Of a stretch of 64,000 nucleotides of DNA, positions 1 to 9,489 are shown piece after piece. Numbering within the stretch: position 1 is the stretch's first letter; each line of letters begins with the position of its first letter. This stretch comes from Jejuia sp. UBA6058 (GTDB lineage Bacteria > Bacteroidota > Bacteroidia > Flavobacteriales > Flavobacteriaceae). A model generated the notes under the pieces. The model saw only the letters and a list, made by a program, of their open reading frames with translations. It ran no database searches and was not told the DNA's origin. The position numbers were made by a program, and so were the translations under genes. The stretch is from assembly GCA_002428965.1 (NCBI GenBank), contig DIYI01000007.1, positions 1-64,000 of the forward strand, read 5' to 3'.

Positions 1-2825
1 AATTTTGCAAAATAGATACCTGATGGTCTACCAGTTAGGTCTAAATCCACATTTCCAGCATTTACGGAGTAAATTTCAGAAGAAATCAACTGTGCACGTA
101 TATCATAGATTTCAATTGGAATCCTACCTTCGCTCACTGGTAAAGCTATTTGAAACCTGCCTAAAGTAGGATTAGGGTAAGATTGAATGTTAGCATAAAA
201 ATCTATAGATTGAATGAGTTCACCTTCGCACTCCTTATCGGATTTTACTTTTACAGTATCGCCTTGAGATACTGGTACACTAAAACTACTTAAATCGGTG
301 TCGAATATTTTTACATCATTAACATATACATGATAAGGGGCTGAGCCTGTATTAACTTCAACTTGCAATTCTTGTTTGCCCAGACTGGTTTTTGTATCTA
401 TACCACTTGCTTCATTAACTTCAACCATATAACACTGCGTATCTGAACGTCCTTTAGTGCTAATACAGATTTCATAGGTTCCTGGGGTTAAATTTTCGAA
501 TAATTTCTCTTTATCAAATTCGTAATCTTCGTTATTAAAAGTCAATTCGTAATCTGCCTCAATATTGGCCGATATGTTGAGTGTTCCGTTATTAGTGTCT
601 GGACATGTCTCTGAACTTGTTGAAATTGTAAATTGTGAATCTAGAACGGAAACGGTCTGTTCTAGAAATATTGGAATAACTAGATCTGAACCAGCATTAA
701 GAACACGATCGCCACCCTCTAATGCTCCACTATCAGGGTTAGAACCAGTTGTAATGCCAGGAATTTCTATACCTGCATTTTTCGCTGCAGAATCGTTTAA
801 CAAAGTAAAGTCGCCATTACTAGCATCAACAAAATTACTATTTTGGGTTGAAAACCCTAGTTGTACATTATTTTCAGGGTTAAAATGAAAACCATAATTA
901 GCGCAATGTGTAATGAATTGGTTGTAATCGGTAGTTTCTAAAGTTGGATTTGGATCCAAGCCAACCCATCCTAAATTTCCTCCTGTTGTTGAAAGTACTT
1001 GTCTACTGTATAATAATCTGTTTTTGGAACTAGATTCGAAGATATTATTGGCAAAATGCCCATCTTCCATTGTTCCTTTATTTTCTTCTTCAGCCAAACC
1101 AAGCTCAACCCAATTATCAATTTCAATACCCCAAATTGTAAATAACTTATCATAACTCCAAATGGTATTATTATAATAATTCACAGGTTTTTCCATCCTG
1201 TTATATCTTGGGCCTAAATATAAAAACTCCCCCGCTTGCTCGTTTTCTACAGGGCCATTATAATTATCTGCTTTAGCGTTATAAATAAGGTTATGATGAG
1301 CCGTATAATTGTGTACGTCTTCCATATAAAATGCAACAGATTTTTGTCTGGCATAACCAGCATCCCAAACAGGTAAGCCCTTAAAGTCGTGTACTTTATT
1401 GTAGGCAATTGTACTGCCTTTTAAATCTATTGCGCCTATCATACCTGTACTTGTACCTTCAATAGGCCCAGCATCTTCGCCTACTTTCATTGCGCCGTAG
1501 AAGTCAGAATCTAAAATGTCTACTTTAGCATCACCGCCATCTATTCTAATTTGAAATCTACCAGCATCCCCAAATGTACATTTACTTATATATGTATCGG
1601 ACTCCCTTACGTGAATTCCAGAAGCGAAAACACTTACCCATCCAAAGTCATCTATAATGCAGTTTTCAAAGGAGTTGTTGCCGCCAAAAATTGTGGCAAC
1701 CATATTTCCCCAACTGTATCCAATATAAGTGTTTGTAAAAGAATTATTTGAACTATTTCTAAGATATATTCCTTTTCTGTCCGTATCGCCTTGACCATAT
1801 CCTGTAGGAGTCCAAAAAGGGTATAAATATCTAAATGTACATTTATCCACAGATACGTTGTTCATATTTTGAGCATCAACATTTCCAGCAACAAAATTTA
1901 TACCTGTAATGCTGACATTGCTTCTGCTGTTCAAAATCAATACTCTCTCACGAACTTGCGCATCAATTCTAATATTATTAACATCTAAACCTTCGATAGG
2001 ATAGTAGTATAGTTTATTGTCATCAATAAACCATTCACCAGGTGTATCCACCAAGTTTTTATGTAGTACAAAACCCCATCCATATTTAAATCTGCTAGTA
2101 GTAATTTCTGGCTCTTTTTTCCAGTCGGTATTATTATTAATAGCGTTGAATGAAATTGTGTTACCAGATTGACCAACTATATCACCATAAACGTAGTTAC
2201 GCATTTTTCCAGTCATTGCTCTTATAATACCACCAGTTAAATCAACACTTGGTATGGTTGTATCCTCAAAGGTGATTTGGCACGTGGCACTAGCCCCAAT
2301 TGGTTTAGAACCATTTATTACAGGGGCATATCCTCCTCCATTATTGGGATGAAGAACTTCCATCATTTTATCAATGGTTTTATTAGGATGACGACCTAAC
2401 TTTTGAATCTTTCCATTAACAAATAATTGGCTATAATCAGTTTCAATATTTAAATCTGAAATATCTGTTACCATAACACCATCAGTCATACCTTCCGCGG
2501 TTTCCCAAGTTCCTGTTACTTTATCTGCTCCTGTAACTAATACATAGTCATTACTAAAGTTCTTAATAGTAAGGTTACTTTTATTAACTACTACTGTTTC
2601 TCTATAAATCCCCTCATGAATAATAATAATATCACCGCTAGAAGCTTGACTGATAGCCTCATTTATGGAATAAATTTTGTCTGGTTCTTGAGTGATAGTT
2701 TCAAAAGACCATGGCATTTCAGTAGAATATACATGTATTTCATTTTGTGCTCTAGCTCCAATAATTCCAATACAAATAAGTACCAGATTCATTAAAACCT
2801 TTGATGTAGAATAATTTTTTTTCAT
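1..2825 (-). CDS. secreted right-handed parallel beta-helix protein (lyase/hydrolase candidate), 3' end outside window
   Basis: The frame is open on the minus strand from an ATG at 2825 to the window edge, about 941 residues without a stop, so the C-terminus is missing. It begins with a signal peptide (MKKNYSTSK, a hydrophobic stretch, cleavage near GARAQ). The body shows the repeating short-strand pattern of a parallel beta-helix: an early segment with 'SINEAISQASSGDIIIIHEG', a 'GEWFIDDNKLYYYP' element common in secreted beta-helix carbohydrate enzymes, then many N/D-rich turns. After the helix come beta-sandwich-like segments. The last visible residues (GRPSGIYFAK) match the start of a type A T9SS sorting domain, which implies cell-surface delivery or secretion. 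It could be a polysaccharide lyase (PL6-like) or a beta-helix glycosidase; no catalytic residues were assigned. The sulfatases and GH16 gene next to it support a role in algal polysaccharide breakdown. Confidence 0.8.
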   Translation of the reverse strand, partial: MKKNYSTSKVLMNLVLICIGIIGARAQNEIHVYSTEMPWSFETITQEPDKIYSINEAISQASSGDIIIIHEGIYRETVVVNKSNLTIKNFSNDYVLVTGADKVTGTWETAEGMTDGVMVTDISDLNIETDYSQLFVNGKIQKLGRHPNKTIDKMMEVLHPNNGGGYAPVINGSKPIGASATCQITFEDTTIPSVDLTGGIIRAMTGKMRNYVYGDIVGQSGNTISFNAINNNTDWKKEPEITTSRFKYGWGFVLHKNLVDTPGEWFIDDNKLYYYPIEGLDVNNIRIDAQVRERVLILNSRSNVSITGINFVAGNVDAQNMNNVSVDKCTFRYLYPFWTPTGYGQGDTDRKGIYLRNSSNNSFTNTYIGYSWGNMVATIFGGNNSFENCIIDDFGWVSVFASGIHVRESDTYISKCTFGDAGRFQIRIDGGDAKVDILDSDFYGAMKVGEDAGPIEGTSTGMIGAIDLKGSTIAYNKVHDFKGLPVWDAGYARQKSVAFYMEDVHNYTAHHNLIYNAKADNYNGPVENEQAGEFLYLGPRYNRMEKPVNYYNNTIWSYDKLFTIWGIEIDNWVELGLAEEENKGTMEDGHFANNIFESSSKNRLLYSRQVLSTTGGNLGWVGLDPNPTLETTDYNQFITHCANYGFHFNPENNVQLGFSTQNSNFVDASNGDFTLLNDSAAKNAGIEIPGITTGSNPDSGALEGGDRVLNAGSDLVIPIFLEQTVSVLDSQFTISTSSETCPDTNNGTLNISANIEADYELTFNNEDYEFDKEKLFENLTPGTYEICISTKGRSDTQCYMVEVNEASGIDTKTSLGKQELQVEVNTGSAPYHVYVNDVKIFDTDLSSFSVPVSQGDTVKVKSDKECEGELIQSIDFYANIQSYPNPTLGRFQIALPVSEGRIPIEIYDIRAQLISSEIYSVNAGNVDLDLTGRPSGIYFAK

Positions 2826-2893
2826 AATTCATTTTTTACGATTGTAAAGTTACTGTGGTAAAGTTTTTTATTAGTTACCTAAAATTCTTTTTT

Positions 2894-2919
2894 AAATAAC
2901 ATATGTGCTAGTGTTATTT
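2894..2919. promoter_or_regulatory. inverted repeat upstream of the beta-helix gene (operator candidate)
   Basis: AAATAACA at 2894-2901 is repeated inverted as TGTTATTT at 2912-2919, eight perfect pairs around a ten-base spacer. It lies about 70 bases before the start at 2825, a plausible operator position. The left arm runs into TAACATATGT (2897-2906), which recurs upstream of the GH3 gene at the head of the main operon (21174-21183). Protein binding is inference; AT-rich DNA yields such repeats by chance. Confidence 0.3.
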
Positions 2920-3109
2920 TGGATAGAAAAGCAAATCTGTGTGATTTTAATTTTTGAACTAGCTGAAATTGCCACGTCAACGAAAATTCAAGATTTTGGA
3001 CTATACAAAGTATATACTGTTTAGTTTTTTTCAAGAAATAAGTTGGATTTTATCAACTAAATTATATTAAAATTTATTAAACTAAACAACTTTTACTAAA
3101 TAAGACAAA

Positions 3110-3976
3110 ATGAAATATTTTAAACTACTACCTATTTTAATTATCCTAATAGCGTATTCATGTACATCAGATGGCATTAGAATTCCAGAAGTACAAGAAC
3201 AAACAGATACCGAGGAAACAGAAGGGAACCAAACTAATAATGAAGGTGAAAATTCTGGTGATGATAGTGTAAGTATTGTTAACGGTATAAAAATAGGCCC
3301 TAATTATATAGTCTTTGAGCCAGAAGTGACAAATTCAGATTTAGGGAATTGGGTAGTAAGAAAAGAAGGAGAAGCAAAATATTACCCGGATAGTGATAGT
3401 TTTATTTCAACGACAGGATCAATACCCGCTATCAATGATTCGTATTTAGAATTTACAGGAAATAACTTAAATGGAGGCGCTGCAAATTCTCCATTAAATT
3501 ATTCATTTAAATGTCCTAAAACAGCAAAATATAGAATGGTAATGCGAATGCTTCAGCCACTTGAAACTTGTACACCTGGTACGGCTGATTGTACAGATCA
3601 AGGGTATGAGAAAGGCGATAAGAGAAATGATTTGTGGTTTAAACTGCAAGGAGATTTTACCTCTGCATCATCCTTTTCAACAGAAGATTTAAAGAAGAAT
3701 CATAAATTTTGGGGTCGCGGTGTTCGTAAATGGGGATCTATTCATAAAATGGAAGGACACATTAATGGTAATAAAACACACTCTGACGTTATTGTAAACC
3801 TTAAAAAAGATGAGGAATATACCCTAACTATTTCTGGTAGAGCTCAAGGTTGTAGTATCGATTTTATTGTTTTTTACGAGTATGCTTTAGAACAAAATGG
3901 CGATTTTAAAGTTGATATTCATACAGATTTGGCAGAAGAACTTCCAGAATATTTAAGACCTGATATTTTAGACTGA
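3110..3976 (+). CDS. surface lipoprotein with carbohydrate-binding-like beta-sandwich
   Basis: The product has 288 residues with a lipoprotein signal peptide: a hydrophobic run ending AYSC makes Cys17 the probable lipidated residue. A low-complexity acidic linker (about residues 25-55, rich in E, T, N, G) follows, typical of Bacteroidota surface lipoproteins. The remainder is one globular beta-rich domain of about 220 residues. Its 'YRMVMRMLQPLE', 'RNDLWFKL', 'KFWGRGVRKWGS' and 'LTISGRAQGCSIDFIVFY' segments resemble the accessory, presumably sugar-binding, modules attached to agarase-type enzymes. No catalytic motif was found. It is the only plus-strand gene in the polysaccharide locus, convergent with the GH16 gene and divergent from the beta-helix gene. 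A role as a polysaccharide-binding surface protein is inferred. Confidence 0.7.
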   Translation: MKYFKLLPILIILIAYSCTSDGIRIPEVQEQTDTEETEGNQTNNEGENSGDDSVSIVNGIKIGPNYIVFEPEVTNSDLGNWVVRKEGEAKYYPDSDSFISTTGSIPAINDSYLEFTGNNLNGGAANSPLNYSFKCPKTAKYRMVMRMLQPLETCTPGTADCTDQGYEKGDKRNDLWFKLQGDFTSASSFSTEDLKKNHKFWGRGVRKWGSIHKMEGHINGNKTHSDVIVNLKKDEEYTLTISGRAQGCSIDFIVFYEYALEQNGDFKVDIHTDLAEELPEYLRPDILD

Positions 3977-4040
3977 TTTAATTAATTTCACATAGAAATT
4001 GCTGTATATGCAATGGATGGTGCGGTGAACTCTTAAAATT

Positions 4041-5276
4041 CTAATTCGCTATACTTATAATTAATGTATTGATATCAATCATATCTCTCTTTTCTCCATC
4101 AGCGGGTGTTAAGTGACTTACTAGTTGGTAATTGCCCACATTAAGTTCTGAATTTAATTGCAATTCATATTCTAAATTGGCGTAACCAGCAAGAGCTTTA
4201 AATGTTGTTGTATGAACAACTTTTTTAGAGTTATCAGTCAATGTAAGTACGATATCTCTATTTAAATTAGTCTTATAACTAACGGGGATTAAAAGGGTTT
4301 TGGATGATTTTGCTTCTAAAATAGAATTTTCGAAAAACACCCCTTCGTTATATAATTTGATTTGGGATTCTAATTCACATTCATTTTTTTCTTTCAAATC
4401 AATTAGCTTATAACCTCGCACCCAATCATAGTAAACCGTATTTTTAGTGTCATCAGCTAACTCTTCATCTGTAGGTAAAGCTATCCAAGGAAACGGATAG
4501 GTTTCGTGTACTAATCGCATAAACATAGGCTTATCCATTGGGGCTTTAGTAATGGAATCAAAAAATCTTTGGTGTTTAGGTTCCCGATTATCATAGTAAT
4601 AACTTGCGGAAATCTCGTCTCTCCACCATCCTCCGTATGTATGAAACTCTTTTGAAGCTACTTCATTATCTTCATATCTGACTTGTGCTGCTCTGTAGTC
4701 ATGTCTTTTACCATTGCATTCTGTGTACCAATAATGGGCATTGGAGTGCATACCACTAGCAAAGTACTTACCTTTAAACTCTCCTTCTCGACCTATACAT
4801 TCTTGTATATCCCATTCTTGATGATATCTATCACATCCTTTTGGCCCTATGCCACCTCCGCCGGAAAACCAAAATGTAGTAGACATTGTTGTTGCAGCGG
4901 CTTTTACTCGGCATTCATAATAACCAAATAGAGCCGTTTTTTTTGAAACAACTGCCGCTCCCTTAATATTGAAGTTTTGGTTACCAACCATGGTGTCTTT
5001 TTCCATTTTACCACCTTTCAATTGTAAATAGCCGTCTTTAACTGAAACTTGTGAAGGTAAAAATAACCCTGGTGCTCTTCCTTTCCAGGTAGGGTGGTGG
5101 TCTAACCATTTAGTTTTGTCCAGTTCAGAACCATTAAATTCATCTGAAAAATCAGGGTTTAAAACCCAACGTTTTCCGACAGGAGGTTTTGGTGGTCCTG
5201 AACTATTATTTTGGGCTGTAATACTGAAGAAAAAGCTAATAGCTAACGTAATACTGATGAAGAGTCTTTTACTCAT
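4041..5276 (-). CDS. GH16 family endo-glycanase (agarase/porphyranase/carrageenase-like)
   Basis: The product has 411 residues with a signal peptide (cleavage near ITAQ, about residue 22). The GH16 domain spans about residues 35-295, opening with 'FSDEFNGSELDKTKW' and 'WKGRAPGLF'. The family signature is EWDIQE, placing the nucleophile at Glu154, the assisting Asp at 156 and the acid/base at Glu159. GH16 enzymes cleave internal beta-linkages with retention; the 'SDEFNG...LDKTKW...WKGR.P' opening is typical of marine galactan-active members, but exact specificity cannot be read. A further domain of about 100 residues after position 300 looks like a beta-sandwich. There is no T9SS domain and no lipobox. 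The ATG overlaps the stop of the upstream phosphatase gene (TAATG), implying translational coupling. It is the last gene of the nine-gene operon. Confidence 0.85.
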   Translation of the reverse strand: MSKRLFISITLAISFFFSITAQNNSSGPPKPPVGKRWVLNPDFSDEFNGSELDKTKWLDHHPTWKGRAPGLFLPSQVSVKDGYLQLKGGKMEKDTMVGNQNFNIKGAAVVSKKTALFGYYECRVKAAATTMSTTFWFSGGGGIGPKGCDRYHQEWDIQECIGREGEFKGKYFASGMHSNAHYWYTECNGKRHDYRAAQVRYEDNEVASKEFHTYGGWWRDEISASYYYDNREPKHQRFFDSITKAPMDKPMFMRLVHETYPFPWIALPTDEELADDTKNTVYYDWVRGYKLIDLKEKNECELESQIKLYNEGVFFENSILEAKSSKTLLIPVSYKTNLNRDIVLTLTDNSKKVVHTTTFKALAGYANLEYELQLNSELNVGNYQLVSHLTPADGEKRDMIDINTLIISIAN

Positions 5277-7042
5277 TATAATGAAACGGTTATAGTTTGT
5301 TTATTCTCTTTTTGAGCTTGAATGTTGTAGTATCTTTTGATGTTTTGTCCTTCGCCAACATCAATAGTATAATCTCCTGGATACATAACTTTGGGGATGT
5401 AAGTAGCTCCATTTATTCTAAGCGAAGAAATAACTTCTTTCGTATAATTATTTCTTACTGTTACAACTTGATTTGGTTTTGAAATTTTCAATAGAGGTAA
5501 TGAGTAACGATCCACTAAGTTAAAATTATCCATTTGGTTGAATGTTACTGGCCAACCGTCATATTGTTTATTCTCGGGATTTGTAATATCTACGTTGCGT
5601 TTCCAACATTCATAAGTGATGTTTCTATCTTTCTTGTTGAATTTTATGATGCCATAACCAGCAGCTCTACCATCCAACAAATCTGTTCTTGGTTTATTGT
5701 CTTTATGTGTTGGGTTAGCTACAGCGTGTACCGTTATTTTATTGTGAAAAGCATCCTTATATTCTCCTGTATATTCAGGTGAATTAGGTTTTCTATTTTT
5801 ACCTGGCACATCAGGGTTCCACCAACGCATCCAAAAATTTGCGGCAGCAGGAACAGCAAAAGAGTATCCAGCATTGTTCCAGTCTTCAACTCCATGATGA
5901 ACAACAGAACCTAAATGTTGATCTCCTGCAATCATACAAGAAAAACTCTTTCTTATTACGGAAAGCGCTCTATTTCTTCCAGTCTGTGGCCATCCATTGG
6001 AGTCTACACTGTATTTTTGTTTTTTATCGATGGTAGGAGAGTGGGTAGCCAAATTGGTAAAAATGGTTTGGGATAGAACTGCTTTCATATCGGCGTCTTT
6101 CCAATCAGTTGTCCAATTTTCTAGAAAATCAAGTTGTCTTTCACCTAATAAGGTAGCTTCTTCAACATCCATATCGAGTGTATTCTTATACGATTTCTTG
6201 TCCAAGATACGTCTTGGACCGGATTTAAACTTTCTGTCTTCTAAAATGGCAAAACTTATACCTCCCCAAGTTAAATCTGTATAGTATACTCCAATATCTT
6301 GTTGGATAGGAGTGGGGTCGTACGGATCTGGTAAATGACTGGTTTGTGCTCGTTCTACCTCCTTTACATAAGATACGGGCATATAATAACCGCCTTTATT
6401 GCCATCTCTACTATCAGATTTTCTACCACCATCTCCCCATATATTTCCTTGACCAACATCATGATCATCGGGTATACAGATCGTAGGCGTGTTTTTTATA
6501 ATATCTCCAAAAACTTCACCAAAAAGTATCCAATTACCATAATGGTCGCTATGATCATAAACTTGATCACCAGCAAAAAAAAGAACATCTGGTTTCAGTT
6601 TTTTAAGATTATCTGTAATATCAGTAGCACCAGCACCGCCGTGTTTTTGGTAGGTAGACCAGCAAGAAAAGGCAGCCATCACAATTTCTTCTTTATCTTT
6701 TGGGTTCTTTTGAATAGTGCCATCATAAGTTAAATTCTTCTTATATAAAACCCGATATGGCTTTTCTGCGCTGTCATCCCAATTTTCAATTCTAAAATGT
6801 GCTGTATAACCTGGATAGATTATGTCTGATTTTTGAATCGTTTTCCACTCATTGTTTTCCTTTATTTGGAGCGTTGCTTGAAAAGGATCGTAATTTTTAA
6901 TAGGATAAAACTGAGCTGTTAGTTTAAGAGTATTTTCATGAACCGTATAAAGTGCAAAACAAACAGCATTTTTTTCTTTTTGCGCAAAACCTAGCTGCAC
7001 CAAAAACAATGCTAGAATAACCTTAAATGATAAATACTTCAT
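5276..7042 (-). CDS. PhoD-like metallophosphatase (alkaline phosphatase D family)
   Basis: The product has 588 residues with a signal peptide (cleavage near GFAQ, residue 21). The metal-binding motifs of the PhoD/calcineurin-like fold are present: GDQVYDH (158-164), PDDHDVGQG (191-199) and GDQH (373-376), with an N-terminal beta-sandwich before them. These enzymes hydrolyse phosphomono- or phosphodiesters outside the cytoplasm. Its place inside an operon of sulfatases and glycosidases, two bases after the beta-helix gene and overlapping the GH16 start, suggests it acts on the same substrate or on a phosphate-bearing side group rather than being a general phosphate-starvation gene. It could instead act on phospholipid or nucleotide diesters. 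Family assignment is firm, substrate unknown. Confidence 0.85.
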   Translation of the reverse strand: MKYLSFKVILALFLVQLGFAQKEKNAVCFALYTVHENTLKLTAQFYPIKNYDPFQATLQIKENNEWKTIQKSDIIYPGYTAHFRIENWDDSAEKPYRVLYKKNLTYDGTIQKNPKDKEEIVMAAFSCWSTYQKHGGAGATDITDNLKKLKPDVLFFAGDQVYDHSDHYGNWILFGEVFGDIIKNTPTICIPDDHDVGQGNIWGDGGRKSDSRDGNKGGYYMPVSYVKEVERAQTSHLPDPYDPTPIQQDIGVYYTDLTWGGISFAILEDRKFKSGPRRILDKKSYKNTLDMDVEEATLLGERQLDFLENWTTDWKDADMKAVLSQTIFTNLATHSPTIDKKQKYSVDSNGWPQTGRNRALSVIRKSFSCMIAGDQHLGSVVHHGVEDWNNAGYSFAVPAAANFWMRWWNPDVPGKNRKPNSPEYTGEYKDAFHNKITVHAVANPTHKDNKPRTDLLDGRAAGYGIIKFNKKDRNITYECWKRNVDITNPENKQYDGWPVTFNQMDNFNLVDRYSLPLLKISKPNQVVTVRNNYTKEVISSLRINGATYIPKVMYPGDYTIDVGEGQNIKRYYNIQAQKENKQTITVSL

Positions 7043-7043
7043 T

Positions 7044-9473
7044 TTAATTTTGTAATACTAGTTTTCTGGAATGTGATTTACCGTCTTTTGAAACTTTAAG
7101 TACATAAATTCCATTTTTTAGATTTGTCGGTAATTTTAGAGTATATACTTTGTTAGCTTGTCCAAGGTTTAACTTCTGTGATGTAATAAGTTGTCCTTTA
7201 ATATTGACTAATTCTGCTTTTAATATTCCGCCAGATAATTCTGTTTTATCTAAAATATTCAAGAATTGATAATCTTCACTTGGATATACAATCCATTGAT
7301 TACTTGTGTCTAGGTTATTTTCTTTTACACTTAAGATAGCTGCATTAGTTTTACCGTTGTAGGCTCCAATATTTGGAGTTCCAGATGATAAATCGATAGG
7401 ATTTCCATAGAAATCTACATTGGGATATGCTGGAACGTTTGCAAAAACTCCAGTTCCAGCCCCTGGTAATATTGGTCCCGTAATGGGCGTTCCATTATTT
7501 ACGGCAGGACTATTTTCAAACACTTGATATCCTAACTTGTCATTACCAGATTCGGTAAAATAACTAGCACCTACCTGAGAATTCGTATCCATATTTACCC
7601 AATCTTGTAATACTGTACCCTCAAATAAGTTATTTGAAACTAAGAATGTTGTATTGTTGTCTCTTATTGCAAAATTTCGACCACCTATAACCGCACCGTC
7701 TGTAGACGAAAAGATGTTATTGTAAACGTAAGTATTTTTTGCATCGAATGTAACTGCGGTAGTATAAGGATCTCCGTTTGTTTTGGTACCTTTATCTATA
7801 ACTATGGTGTTGTTGTTAATATAAACACCATCACATAAATCTAAAGCTGCTTGATTTGGTTCTTTCCAACGATCGGAGTACACGTAAATTGTACTGCTAG
7901 CATTATTCCAATTAGATACTCTAAATCCACTGTTAACATCAACATTAAACCTGTAAACAGCATTTTTATTACCAGCAAGAATTTCTACAAATCCACCTTC
8001 ACAATCGTCCATATAATTGTATTGCACAAATGTATTTTCGTTTCTTACATCAATATGAATACCATAAGAATCCAGATAACCCCTTGTACTTAGGCACATA
8101 TTGTATTGTACCACTGTATTTATAGAATTGATATTCCAAACGGAACTTCCTCTCGCAGGCATTCTAGGGTCTGTTGAAGCACCAGGGTGATCAAAAATAT
8201 TATTTTCAATTAAGCAGTTGTAGGTTGCATTAGGCAAAACCGCTGTACCACCATTGTAATAAAACTCATTGTTTCTAACTATAATATCTTTATTACGATT
8301 TATAGCATCATTTCCAATACCAGTATTTCCACCACTATGTTTAAACTGAATACCCAAACGTTGTAAATTTCCAAAGTAGGAATCTTCTATTAGAATGTTC
8401 TCTATATTTTTCTCCTTACCAACTTCAGTATTTTTTGAACACGTAAAGCGGATGCCAGAAACTTGAATGGCGTCAAAACTGTCTCTATCTAAAATAGGTT
8501 CTACAGCAAAAACGTTTTTTATAGTTAAGTTTCTAAAGGTGAAATTACTCATAATGGCATCGCTACCATTATGAATTGAAATGCCAAAACCATCGGTGTC
8601 TGCAACTCCAGAGCGTGTTACTACTCTATCATTTCTTACTTCAATATCTTCAATGGTAATATTGTCCTGATTTTCAATTAGTATCGCTTCTTTATAATCT
8701 CCGCCACCAGAAGCACCTACTTCTCCTGAAATTATGGGCTGATCTCCAGTGCCATAAGATGTAATAATAACCGGATTCCCTTCTTCGCCAGAGCCATTTA
8801 CCACAAAATGTCCATCAAAACGATCACCTCTATTGAAATATACTTTATCACCAGGAAATAAAGTTGTATTGCTGATTTTATCCAAACTAGCGAAAGGTGA
8901 GGCTATTGTACCCTCATTACTGTCATCTCCTGAGTTACTAATGTAGTATTCGGATTGTCTTTCAATTTCAAAAACTTTGATATTATCTAAGTCAATAGTT
9001 CCAGACCAATAATGATGAAAGGCTATTTTTATTGTAGTTTCACCAGAAGGCACATAGAACGAAACTTCCTGTTTGTACCATGCAGTTTGTTCCGCTGATG
9101 TATTTGGCTTATAATCAGTGGATGACTGCATTAAAATATCGGAAGCCGAAAGCACTCTTAATTGTCGTTTAAAAGGACCTTTAGATTCCATTTCGAAGGT
9201 GTAGGATTTTCCGGCTTCTACAGCTATGGATTTAGTGATTTGCATACCTGCCGAACCGTTGGGTGCCCCAACCATTCTTGCAAATTTATTACCTCCACTT
9301 TCATTTACAACTGCGGTAACAGTTCCAGAATAGCTAGATTTTTTTGAGAGCACATAACCTTCAGTGGTTAAATCTAAACCACTTGTTAGAGATTCAAAAT
9401 TTTCTTCAAACGCCGTTTGCCCAGAAATACTAAGGCTAATGACAGTAAGTAATGCGGTAATAATTCTTTTCAT
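7044..9473 (-). CDS. T9SS-secreted right-handed parallel beta-helix enzyme with N-terminal binding module
   Basis: The start chosen is the ATG at 9473 (809 residues), because a signal peptide (MKRIITALLTVISLSISGQ) begins there; the frame opens upstream but overlaps the sulfatase gene. Residues about 20-165 form a CBM4/9-like jelly-roll candidate ('AFEENFESL', 'GKSYTFEMESKG', 'GTIDLDNIKVFE'). From about 170 ('YYISNSGDDSNEGT...PFASLD') to about 640 runs a parallel beta-helix with repeated I/V-N-N turns. The last 75 residues are a type A T9SS sorting domain ending 'NGIYVLKVSKDGKSHSRKLV', so it is exported across the outer membrane. It could be a polysaccharide lyase or a beta-helix glycosidase; catalytic residues were not identified. 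Its neighbours are a sulfatase upstream and the phosphatase downstream. Confidence 0.82.
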   Translation of the reverse strand: MKRIITALLTVISLSISGQTAFEENFESLTSGLDLTTEGYVLSKKSSYSGTVTAVVNESGGNKFARMVGAPNGSAGMQITKSIAVEAGKSYTFEMESKGPFKRQLRVLSASDILMQSSTDYKPNTSAEQTAWYKQEVSFYVPSGETTIKIAFHHYWSGTIDLDNIKVFEIERQSEYYISNSGDDSNEGTIASPFASLDKISNTTLFPGDKVYFNRGDRFDGHFVVNGSGEEGNPVIITSYGTGDQPIISGEVGASGGGDYKEAILIENQDNITIEDIEVRNDRVVTRSGVADTDGFGISIHNGSDAIMSNFTFRNLTIKNVFAVEPILDRDSFDAIQVSGIRFTCSKNTEVGKEKNIENILIEDSYFGNLQRLGIQFKHSGGNTGIGNDAINRNKDIIVRNNEFYYNGGTAVLPNATYNCLIENNIFDHPGASTDPRMPARGSSVWNINSINTVVQYNMCLSTRGYLDSYGIHIDVRNENTFVQYNYMDDCEGGFVEILAGNKNAVYRFNVDVNSGFRVSNWNNASSTIYVYSDRWKEPNQAALDLCDGVYINNNTIVIDKGTKTNGDPYTTAVTFDAKNTYVYNNIFSSTDGAVIGGRNFAIRDNNTTFLVSNNLFEGTVLQDWVNMDTNSQVGASYFTESGNDKLGYQVFENSPAVNNGTPITGPILPGAGTGVFANVPAYPNVDFYGNPIDLSSGTPNIGAYNGKTNAAILSVKENNLDTSNQWIVYPSEDYQFLNILDKTELSGGILKAELVNIKGQLITSQKLNLGQANKVYTLKLPTNLKNGIYVLKVSKDGKSHSRKLVLQN

Positions 9474-9489
9474 AATTTTTCTTTTTCTT

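Noticed and set aside
565..888. Plus-strand ORF within the left beta-helix gene
   Set aside because: It is antisense to a long coding frame and has no start context or recognisable domain; the same applies to the other short antisense frames throughout the window.
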